Below, piece by piece: positions 8,301 to 14,730 of a DNA stretch of 30,768 nt. Under the pieces are notes generated by a model. It was not told where the DNA came from, did no database searches, and worked only from the letters and a program-made list of their open reading frames with translations. This stretch comes from Chitinophagaceae bacterium (lineage in GTDB: Bacteria > Bacteroidota > Bacteroidia > Chitinophagales > Chitinophagaceae). The DNA lies in the NCBI GenBank assembly GCA_023229465.1, contig JALNZE010000029.1:1-30768 (forward strand), given 5' to 3'. Made by a program: the position numbers and the translations under genes. Position 1 is the stretch's first letter, and each line of letters opens with the position of its first letter.

Positions 8301-8748
8301 TCATCGTTACATAATAATACACCGTATCGCCATACAAATTTTTCTGATGGCTGAAAGCTTGTCCCACACTGTCTTTCAGCCATCTCTGCGGACCAGCCGC
8401 GTAAAAAATAAAATAATCGGCGCCATTAAAAATACCATCTCCCCCATCTATCATCTCCACCGGATTTTCGAACAGGTCATCTATTCTTGGCTCCGCGTTA
8501 TTCTCTGGCAGCATGCCCCCGCCATTACCATATAACCGAATAGAAGCGGAGGATAGACCGGTGGTATTCATACCCAATGAGGATAGCAGGGCCATATCCA
8601 CTTTATACATCCCCTCCTGTGTAACCCCCATCTTATACCAGTTGCCCGTGGCCAATACAGAATTGGTCGCATAGGATGGCTGGGCAGGCAACCTGCCCAA
8701 CAGTATGGTCATTACAAATACTATATATAATAGTCGTTTCAGGTTCAT
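5323..8748 (-). CDS. porU: type IX secretion system sortase PorU
   Basis: Large surface protease-like sortase (C25 gingipain fold) that removes C-terminal sorting domains from type IX cargo and attaches the cargo to the cell surface. I choose the ATG at 8748 (MNLKRLLYIVFVMTILLG, a signal peptide); an upstream in-frame ATG at 8814 would add 22 non-hydrophobic residues. Length is 1141 residues, normal for the family. The catalytic pair is visible as His in NYSGHGSY (about residue 650) and Cys in FITASCDFAPHDDP (about 684). The C-terminus is a type A sorting-like domain with NFPNPFTSSTTIAFE and ending KKGIYIYKIVV...QQLIIL; PorU is known to keep its own domain. It is divergent from gldJ and upstream of porV. 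Confidence 0.95.
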   Translation of the reverse strand: MNLKRLLYIVFVMTILLGRLPAQPSYATNSVLATGNWYKMGVTQEGMYKVDMALLSSLGMNTTGLSSASIRLYGNGGGMLPENNAEPRIDDLFENPVEMIDGGDGIFNGADYFIFYAAGPQRWLKDSVGQAFSHQKNLYGDTVYYYVTMNGTGKRLPSQINGGPSNRTVTGYDERYFHENDLVNLLNSGKEWYGEELTANFGGNSTKSFTVNWPGLITTQPVVLHTALAGRSVGVTSYFSIQLNGQALPTVTVPAVSGNFLDAYAMPVSTSNTVVVGQSSVTVAFTFNPGIAGSQGWINSFEIHGRRGLAVTGTEPLFFRDWQSVGNGAIANYKIANSGSAFAVWDITDPLQPVKMTTSVTGSQLSFTNNAARLREYVAFAKAHLLSPVSIGKIANQNLHSIASADLIIITHASLLAEARKLALFHLQQDGYQTVVATADQVFTEFSGGRPDPSALRDFVKMIFDKAGQAIQQRPKYLLLFGSASYDYKNRIAGNRNLVPGYESENSLDPLNTYTSDDFFGLLDDADDINRNNAAATIDMGIGRIPARDLAEAKMMVDKIIRYHAKESLGAWRNQTVYVADDGDQNLHLNDAETISANAHTANAFINQYKIYLDAYPVLSGSGGARYPAVNDAIVNQVFNGALIFNYSGHGSYQRLAEEAVLTQDELNRFNNPGKLPLFITASCDFAPHDDPFKNSLGAGILTGNSNGAIALLTTTRLVFAYSNKVINDNYLQIALKPEANGQYLTLGESVKRAKNFTAQNSGDVLNNRKFTLLGDPAMRLAFPALKLRLTAVNGHPITAADTLRALGKYSFEGIVTDAAGNPVNDFNGTLQPTVFDRAQTVKTLGNDAGSIVTDFKQQSGVLYKGKSTVSNGRFQFSFIVPKDINSRTGKARISLYADDGKNDANGVNDSLTTGGAGEGMLIDNTGPVIKAFLNDDQFKNGGLTHENPVLLVKLFDDLGISTSGNGIGHDITAVLDGNERKVMVLNDFYTALQDSYQEGQVLFQLPTLSEGKHSIRIKAWDVANQSGETTLDFTVVKRAVFQMANIRNFPNPFTSSTTIAFEHNRPGDNLGVTVSIYTLLGALVKQIRQVVNTDGTRNVQINWQGDDQSGSKLKKGIYIYKIVVVAGGSQAESTQQLIIL

Positions 8749-8856
8749 TTTATTATTCTCCGCATAGTTGCCCGATAGGGGTGACCCTGCTGCTTGCAGG
8801 CTGCACTTGCCCATGATAAAGTATCAATTATACAAACCACATACCCCTTAGTGCCC

Positions 8857-8920
8857 CTTCGTGCCTTAGAGCCTTCGTGGCGTTTATTTTTAAGACGCAA
8901 AGGCACAAAGTAACACGAAG
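8857..8920. repeat. imperfect palindromic repeat in the porU-gldJ divergent region
   Basis: CTTCGTGCCTTAGAGCC at 8857-8873 pairs imperfectly with the arm ending AAGTAACACGAAG at 8920, around an AT-rich centre. It shares wording with the repeat at 5160-5243. The rest of the 293-base porU-gldJ spacer holds a possible gldJ -7 element (TATATTCG, 8991-8998) and nothing else that I recognise. Confidence 0.55.
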
Positions 8921-9041
8921 AAGAGGCTAAAATTAGGCTTTTGCTAACATCAAAGGCATCAAGCCGTTTACATGATTAATAGAAAACGTATATATTCGCA
9001 TTGACAATATCCATGGAAACTCCTAATCCAAATTTAATTTC

Positions 9042-10613
9042 ATGAAAATGCAATTATTGACAACAACCAGAAATTTTGTACTGCTACTGGCAGTGGCAGG
9101 TTCTGTTGCTTCTTGCAGCATCTTAAAGAAGAAGAATGAAAAGTCAACAGCAACCGGTTGGAATTATAATGATAAAAACCAGGGCAATTTTACCGTAGGC
9201 AAGCCCGCGGATATTAAAACGGCGCCCGGGCTGGTATTTGTTCAGGGTGGTACGTTTACCATGGGCGCCGCGCAGGAAGACGTGATGGCCGACTGGAACA
9301 ATATTCCACGCCGTATTACGGTGAACTCTTTCTTTATAGATAAAACCGAAGTAGCCAATGTGCACTACCGCGAATATTTATACTGGCTGGAAAATGTTTT
9401 CGGACAGGCCGGGATGGACTCTGTGGTAGAGCAGGCCAAACCCGATACACTGGTATGGAGAACTGAATTGGCGTTTAATGAGCCTTATGTAGAATATTAT
9501 TTCCGGCACCCCTCCTATAACTATTATCCGGTGGTGGGTGTAAGCTGGAAACAGGCCAATGACTATTGTATCTGGCGTACAGACAGGGTGAATGAACTTA
9601 CTTTAATGAATAAAGGGTTCCTGGATAAAAGGAGCCAGATTAAAAAAGAATTGAATGGTTCCGGCCAGGATAATTTTAACAGCAAGGCCTATATTATGGG
9701 CGAATATCAGGCTACTCCCGGTAAAGAAGCCACTTCAAAGAGCAATCCTTTAAAAGATGCCCAGGGCCGCCCCAGAACGACCGTTAATTTTTCGGATGGT
9801 ATATTATTCGGTGATTACCGCCTGCCTACAGAAGCGGAATGGGAATATGCCGCGTATGGCTACATTATGCAGAACCCGCAGAAGAAAACAAAAAGTTCTA
9901 CCCGCGGAGAAGAAATTGTTTCCAATAAACAGATCTATGCCTGGAAAAATGATGGCTTTGATAACCTCCGTTACACCAAGAAAAGTTCTTCCCAGGGCGC
10001 TTTCTTAGCCAACTTTAAACGGGGAGCGGGTGATAATATGGGTGTGGCCGGCGGACTGAACGATAACGCGGCCATCCCTGCCGAAGTAACTTCTTTTATG
10101 CCCAATGGTTTTGGTATTTATAATATGAGTGGTAATGTAAATGAGTGGGTGCTGGATGTATATCGCCCCATTACCAATGTGGGTGATGATGATTTTAACC
10201 CTTACCGTGGTAACGTTTTTCAGAAAGTGGATATGAGTGGCGGCGCCGGTAATTTAAGGGATGATAAGGGCCGTATTAAAATGGTAGCCGAATCTGATTC
10301 CGCTTTACGCAACAGGAGAAATTACCAAAAATCGTATGCCACCAATTTTCTTGATGGAGACTCATCAAGCAATGTGTTATATAATTATGGTATTACCAGT
10401 TTGATTTCTGATAAATCAAGGGTTTACAAAGGGGGTAGCTGGGATGACAGGGCCTATTGGCTGAGCCCCGGCACACGCCGTTTCCTGGAAGAAGACCTGA
10501 GTACCAAAACATTGGGTTTCCGTTGCGCCATGAACCATTACGGTTCCCCCGAAGCCACTTCAAGAGATGCCAAGACCGGTATTTTTATGCCTACCCGAAG
10601 AAATAAGAGATAA
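9042..10613 (+). CDS. gldJ: gliding motility / type IX secretion lipoprotein GldJ
   Basis: Outer-membrane lipoprotein of the formylglycine-generating-enzyme (sulfatase-modifying factor) fold, needed for gliding and type IX secretion in model Bacteroidota. The 523-residue protein has a lipobox (VASC, Cys25), then LVFVQGGTFTMGAAQED, the IDKTEVANVHYREY and PVVGVSWKQANDYC segments, DYRLPTEAEWEYAAYG, GNVNEWVLDVY, and the C-terminal YKGGSWDDRAYWLSPGTRRF and GFRCAM. Length and extra insertions fit GldJ better than GldK. The neighbourhood porV-porU-gldJ-murF matches an arrangement I recall from Flavobacterium. It is not expected to be an active formylglycine enzyme. A strong terminator follows. Confidence 0.9.
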   Translation: MKMQLLTTTRNFVLLLAVAGSVASCSILKKKNEKSTATGWNYNDKNQGNFTVGKPADIKTAPGLVFVQGGTFTMGAAQEDVMADWNNIPRRITVNSFFIDKTEVANVHYREYLYWLENVFGQAGMDSVVEQAKPDTLVWRTELAFNEPYVEYYFRHPSYNYYPVVGVSWKQANDYCIWRTDRVNELTLMNKGFLDKRSQIKKELNGSGQDNFNSKAYIMGEYQATPGKEATSKSNPLKDAQGRPRTTVNFSDGILFGDYRLPTEAEWEYAAYGYIMQNPQKKTKSSTRGEEIVSNKQIYAWKNDGFDNLRYTKKSSSQGAFLANFKRGAGDNMGVAGGLNDNAAIPAEVTSFMPNGFGIYNMSGNVNEWVLDVYRPITNVGDDDFNPYRGNVFQKVDMSGGAGNLRDDKGRIKMVAESDSALRNRRNYQKSYATNFLDGDSSSNVLYNYGITSLISDKSRVYKGGSWDDRAYWLSPGTRRFLEEDLSTKTLGFRCAMNHYGSPEATSRDAKTGIFMPTRRNKR

Positions 10614-10631
10614 GGAAAAGGAAAATTGATA

Positions 10632-10676
10632 CATCTAAAAAAAAACCACCCTACCCGGGTGGTTTTTTTTTAGATG
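10632..10676 (+). terminator. rho-independent terminator after gldJ
   Basis: A perfect 20-bp stem: CATCT, nine A, CCACCC, a 5-base TACCC loop, then GGGTGG, nine T, AGATG. The G+C core followed by nine T on the plus strand is a textbook terminator 19 bases after the gldJ stop. The A-run makes it able to work in both directions. Confidence 0.9.
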
Positions 10677-10711
10677 ACAGATGTTAGATTTTTAATTTTT
10701 AATTTTGAATT

Positions 10712-11992
10712 ATGCTGATTCAGGATCTTTATCAATTGTACTTACAATATCCTTCTGTGCAAACAGATACCCGGAAATTAACGAAGGGAAATTTTTTCTT
10801 TGCATTGAAAGGGCCGAATTTTAACGCGAATGGATTTGCTTTGAAAGCATTAGAAGCAGGCGCCGCTTACGCGGTGATTGATGAGGTGATTGATTCGGAT
10901 GATGAGCGCTTGATTTTGGTGGAGGATGTGCTGGCTACTTTACAGGCGCTGGCCAAATACCATCGCCAGCAATACAGGATTCCTTTTATCGCCATTACGG
11001 GCAGCAATGGTAAGACTACCAGTAAAGAATTAATCTACGCGGTTTTGTCTTCGCATTTTAAAACATACACTACGCAGGGCAACCTGAATAACCATATTGG
11101 TGTGCCTTTAACTATCCTTAACGTTAAACCAGATGCGGAGATGGCGGTAATAGAGATGGGGGCTAATCACCAGAAAGAAATTGAAAGCTATTGTAAGTAT
11201 ACTTTACCCACCCATGGGGTAATCACTAATTGTGGAAAGGCACACCTGGAGGGCTTTGGCGGCATAGAAGGGGTTAGAAAAGGGAAGGGGGAACTGTATG
11301 ATTATTTAAGCGCGAACGATGGCACCGCCTTTATATATGCCGATTACGATTACCTGCAAACCATGAGCGCCGCTGTTAAACAAATAGTAAAATATGGAAC
11401 AACGGAGGGTTTGGTGCAGGGAAACATTATTTCAAACGAACCCTATCTGCAAGTAGGGATCAGCGCCGGATTAGCATCTATCCATTCCATACAAACCCAA
11501 TTAGTGGGCGATTATAACCTGCCCAATATTTTATGCGCGGCAGTGATTGGAAAATATTTTTCGGTGCCTGAAGAAAAAATAAAATCAGCTATCGAAAACT
11601 ATGCCCCATCCAATAGCCGTTCGCAATTACTACAACTGGGCACGAATACTTTTATCCTTGATGCCTACAATGCCAACCCTACCAGTATGAAGGCGGCCAT
11701 TGACAATTTCGCGAAACTATCCGCGACTAAAAAAATACTGATGCTGGGTAGCATGATGGAACTGGGAGCGGAAAGTATAGAAGAGCACAAAAACCTGGTT
11801 AAACTCATCAAACAATATCCCTGGCATACCGTAGTACTGGTTGGCGGTGATTTTGCTAAGATTGATCATGGATTTATTTTCTTTCCTGATTCAACAGCGG
11901 CACAGCGCTGGTTTCAGCAACAGGCTTTTGCAGATACCCATTTCCTCATCAAAGGCTCGAGAAGTATGCGGATGGAAAAAATATTGGAATGA
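10712..11992 (+). CDS. murF: UDP-N-acetylmuramoyl-tripeptide--D-alanyl-D-alanine ligase
   Basis: Cytosolic ATP-dependent Mur ligase that adds D-Ala-D-Ala to the UDP-MurNAc-tripeptide, the last cytoplasmic step of peptidoglycan precursor synthesis. The 426-residue protein has the N-terminal substrate domain (SVQTDTRKLTKGNFFFALKG), the Mur ATP loop AITGSNGKTTSKE (about residues 94-106), the NNHIGVPLTILN block, EMGANHQKEI, and the C-terminal ligase domain with ILDAYNANPTSM and MLGSMMELG. All point to MurF rather than MurC, D or E. The spacer after the gldJ terminator contains TAATTTTG (10700-10707), which fits a -7 element but is in AT-rich sequence. The DUF983 gene follows after 34 bases. Confidence 0.96.
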   Translation: MLIQDLYQLYLQYPSVQTDTRKLTKGNFFFALKGPNFNANGFALKALEAGAAYAVIDEVIDSDDERLILVEDVLATLQALAKYHRQQYRIPFIAITGSNGKTTSKELIYAVLSSHFKTYTTQGNLNNHIGVPLTILNVKPDAEMAVIEMGANHQKEIESYCKYTLPTHGVITNCGKAHLEGFGGIEGVRKGKGELYDYLSANDGTAFIYADYDYLQTMSAAVKQIVKYGTTEGLVQGNIISNEPYLQVGISAGLASIHSIQTQLVGDYNLPNILCAAVIGKYFSVPEEKIKSAIENYAPSNSRSQLLQLGTNTFILDAYNANPTSMKAAIDNFAKLSATKKILMLGSMMELGAESIEEHKNLVKLIKQYPWHTVVLVGGDFAKIDHGFIFFPDSTAAQRWFQQQAFADTHFLIKGSRSMRMEKILE

Positions 11993-12026
11993 TTGGTTAC
12001 CTTGCGGCCCTACTAATAATGATACC

Positions 12027-12488
12027 ATGCCCGGGGATGCCAAAAAGAAACGATTTTATTTATCCGGTATGTTAACCGGCCGTTGCCCCAGGTGCAGGGA
12101 GGGTAAGGTTTTTCTTAAGTCCAACGCCTATGAGAAGAACAGCACCCTGATGCATGAAAAATGTTCCGTTTGTGGCCAGCCCACCGAAATTGAAGTGGGT
12201 TTTTATTATGGTACGGGCTATGTTAGCTATGCATTAAGCATTGCCCTGCTGGTAGCCACATTCGTTGCCTGGAAGGTTCTGATCGGCGTTACTTTTTCGA
12301 TAGATGATAACCGTATTTTTTACTGGATGGGCTGTTCCTTCACCCTCCTGTTTATACTTCAACCCATACTCATGCGCCTGTCGAGGGTATTATGGCTAAG
12401 CTGGTTTGTTAGCTACGATCCCCAATGGAAAGAGCATCCCATTGAACAACCGGAGCGGATTGTGCCGGAGCAGATGAATAATTGGTGA
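12027..12488 (+). CDS. DUF983 family zinc-finger membrane protein
   Basis: A 153-residue protein of the DUF983 family. It has a short cytoplasmic N-terminus with two Cys pairs (GRCPRC, Cys20/23; EKCSVCG, Cys46/49) that look like a zinc ribbon, then two membrane helices (YALSIALLVATFVAWKVLIG and a second, WMGCSFTLLFILQPILM). Molecular function is not known. I choose the ATG at 12027 because the family begins just before the CPRC motif; the frame extends upstream inside murF to 11841, but that part has no family resemblance. It is probably co-transcribed with murF, and convergent with the lipoprotein gene at 12525-13121 with only 36 bases between. Confidence 0.88.
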   Translation: MPGDAKKKRFYLSGMLTGRCPRCREGKVFLKSNAYEKNSTLMHEKCSVCGQPTEIEVGFYYGTGYVSYALSIALLVATFVAWKVLIGVTFSIDDNRIFYWMGCSFTLLFILQPILMRLSRVLWLSWFVSYDPQWKEHPIEQPERIVPEQMNNW

Positions 12489-12524
12489 TGCGGTGAAAGT
12501 CAAAAGTTAAAAGTGAAATTTCGT

Positions 12525-13121
12525 TCAGCGTTTTATGAACTGCGAGGTATCAAAAGCGTACTTAGTTCCATTCGTATAATCATACCTGCTTCTTATCAGG
12601 AATTGACTGAGGGGCAGCATTTTCTTTACTACTGTTTTCTTGTTACCAGGATAGGTTAGGCTGATCTGGTTATCGTTTAATCTTACAAATGTGTAGGTTA
12701 GCGAATCAGCGTCGGCAACAGTGCATACAAGCCTTGCTTTGGTGGCAGATTGGATGTAAAGCTTGTGGCCATTGAATGGCAGGCTTATTTTATCGCCTTC
12801 TGTTTGAATAAGGGCATGGGTTACCCGCGCGGAATCTCCTTTTACAATTTTATATTCATAGGTCTTGACCGTAAATTTTCCGAGGCGGCTAAAATAAAAA
12901 TAACTGCTGTCTTTCTTATCACTGATTAACCAGTTATCGTTGGTAAAGATTTCTTCCAGCGCATTAAAATCATTCAGGAAAGAGAGATTGGTACGGATAG
13001 ATTCACCGGCTTTTTCGGTAGCTGTTTTTTCGGTTGTAACGGAAACCTTTTCCGGCTGCGGAGATTGGCAGGCAACTAATGAACTGCTTAGTAAAACGAT
13101 TACCGCAAAGGAGTTCCTCAT
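12525..13121 (-). CDS. lipoprotein of unknown function
   Basis: A 198-residue protein starting MRNSFAVIVLLSSSLVAC, a lipoprotein signal with Cys18, followed by a low-complexity Ser/Thr/Glu linker to about residue 40. The rest is rich in alternating beta-type sequence (SSYFYFSRLGKFTVKTYEYKI; KISLPFNGHKLYIQS; ISLTYPGNKKTVV), which suggests a small beta-sandwich or lipocalin-like fold. I do not recognise a named family. The terminator of the next unit lies upstream (13159-13190), so it is probably transcribed from its own promoter in the roughly 40 bases before its start. Confidence 0.8.
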   Translation of the reverse strand: MRNSFAVIVLLSSSLVACQSPQPEKVSVTTEKTATEKAGESIRTNLSFLNDFNALEEIFTNDNWLISDKKDSSYFYFSRLGKFTVKTYEYKIVKGDSARVTHALIQTEGDKISLPFNGHKLYIQSATKARLVCTVADADSLTYTFVRLNDNQISLTYPGNKKTVVKKMLPLSQFLIRSRYDYTNGTKYAFDTSQFIKR

Positions 13122-13158
13122 ATCAAATTAATTAAACGGGGAAACAAAAATAGTACAA

Positions 13159-13190
13159 AAAAGCCGCCTTGCATAAAGCAGGCGGCTTTT
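13159..13190 (-). terminator. rho-independent terminator of the receptor-lipoprotein unit
   Basis: AAAAGCCGCC (13159-13168) pairs with GGCGGCTTTT (13181-13190), with a small inner TGC/GCA pair. On the minus strand the stem is followed by TTTTTTG. It lies 19 bases after the stop of the lipoprotein gene at 13209-14702 and ends that transcript. Confidence 0.9.
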
Positions 13191-13208
13191 GTATTGGATG
13201 GTAAACAC

Positions 13209-14702
13209 TTATTTATAAGAGGTCCAGGTTTTCCACCAGGTATCACCTACGCCGCAGGCACCTTTATAGGTAACTACTTTAAAATCTAACACACCATTGG
13301 TGGTCGTTTTTAATTTTGTGCTGGCAAATGCCGCTCCTGTAGCTGCTGCCGCGGAAGTGGCAGAAGGGTTAAAATCAGGTGCGCTATAGCTAAATGGAGC
13401 GGTTAAACCCACTTCTGTATTGGCGGTAACCATTGTATTGCCAAATGCAGCGGTATTTACCCAATCGGTAATAGTTGCTTTGGTGGCGCCTGTAGGAGCC
13501 GTGGCGCTGGCCGCATATGAAACAGCATTGGCAGCAGGACCGGCAATAATATTATTCTGAAAGTTCAAACCACCGGCAGGGGCCAAACTCAAATCAATAG
13601 GAACCCCTTTACTGGCATCAATTAATAATCCATTTACAGATCCACCACCCCAGCCTAAGAATACAGAATTAAAAATACTCTGTTCACTATTTCTACGAAT
13701 TTGCGCACCGGCCAGGAACAGGCTGTTACCTTTTGAAGTAGCCAATTCTTTAGGACCTACCAATGTCATATTACTGAATACCACAGACGTTCTCACCGGT
13801 ACGATAGCAACCGGGTTATTAGGACTAACGCCAATAGATTGCAGGAAAGTTTTCCTGTCTGATCCGTTAGCATCATTATCGCTTTCAAAGGCTTCACTCT
13901 TAGAGATATCAGCAATGGAAGAATCGCGTAATGAAATACCAAATTGTACTTTACCGCTATACCCGTTATCGGTATCAAAGTCATCATCCAGTGTACGGAA
14001 AGAGATCAGGTGTTTACAGTTTACAGATCCGCCAAACCACTCAAATGAATCATCATTGGCATAAGATACCTGTACATAATCAACAATAGTCTGGTTACCC
14101 ACACCACCCAGGGTTAAACCATTAATTTCTTTATCGGGTAAAAAGGCATACCCCGCGTATTCAATACGCACATAACGCAGTATACCACTGTTATCGGCAA
14201 GATTGGAAGAAAGACCCAGGCCGTATAAACCTAATCCATCACTGTTATTAATACCCCCTTCAATTTCACCAATACCATCTACTCCATTAAAAGAAGAGTT
14301 ATTAGGCGCCTGACCCAATATTACCAGGCCGGCCCAGTCGCCACGTTGTGGGGTAGTTGCTTCAGAAGTAAATACAATGGGCTTATCCTGTGTACCATCC
14401 GCGATAATTCTTGCACCACGGGTAATGATCAGGCAACCGTTTTTTCCGTTTTCACCAACAATTTTAGTGCCCGGCTCAATGGTTAAAATAGCGCCATTGG
14501 TTACATATACCAGTCCGCGCAACTTATAAGTATACGTGGCCTTCAGGGTCAGGTTATTAATGATCCTTCCTTCAAGGATGGTATTCTCCGCATTAGGGGT
14601 GGGCGTTGTTGTAACAGTTGTGGTACCACCATCAACTTCAATTTTACGACAACTGGTTGACATCACACCAACGGATGCAATCAGAATGAGTAATTTTTTC
14701 AT
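13209..14702 (-). CDS. beta-helix-like lipoprotein paired with a TonB-dependent receptor
   Basis: A 497-residue protein with a lipoprotein signal (MKKLLILIASVGVMSTSC, Cys18). I choose the ATG at 14702 for this signal; the frame runs on upstream to 14828 inside the receptor gene. After a Thr/Pro linker come repeated strand-turn units (LRGLVYVTNGAILTIEPGTK; LIITRGARIIADGTQDKPIV; YVRIEYAGYAF; VDYVQVSYANDDSFEWFGG; FDTDNGYSGKVQFGI) typical of a right-handed parallel beta-helix. The same family is common in Bacteroidota, but I know of no defined function. It lies 28 bases downstream of the TonB-dependent receptor, so the two are co-transcribed and it is probably the receptor's surface partner. A ligand is not evident. 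Confidence 0.85.
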   Translation of the reverse strand: MKKLLILIASVGVMSTSCRKIEVDGGTTTVTTTPTPNAENTILEGRIINNLTLKATYTYKLRGLVYVTNGAILTIEPGTKIVGENGKNGCLIITRGARIIADGTQDKPIVFTSEATTPQRGDWAGLVILGQAPNNSSFNGVDGIGEIEGGINNSDGLGLYGLGLSSNLADNSGILRYVRIEYAGYAFLPDKEINGLTLGGVGNQTIVDYVQVSYANDDSFEWFGGSVNCKHLISFRTLDDDFDTDNGYSGKVQFGISLRDSSIADISKSEAFESDNDANGSDRKTFLQSIGVSPNNPVAIVPVRTSVVFSNMTLVGPKELATSKGNSLFLAGAQIRRNSEQSIFNSVFLGWGGGSVNGLLIDASKGVPIDLSLAPAGGLNFQNNIIAGPAANAVSYAASATAPTGATKATITDWVNTAAFGNTMVTANTEVGLTAPFSYSAPDFNPSATSAAAATGAAFASTKLKTTTNGVLDFKVVTYKGACGVGDTWWKTWTSYK

Positions 14703-14730
14703 TTTCGCGTTTTTATAGATTGTTTGTTTT

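Noticed and set aside
9042..10613. Active formylglycine-generating (sulfatase-activating) enzyme
   Set aside because: Lipoprotein signal, length, insertions and position beside porU point to GldJ; there is no sulfatase gene nearby.
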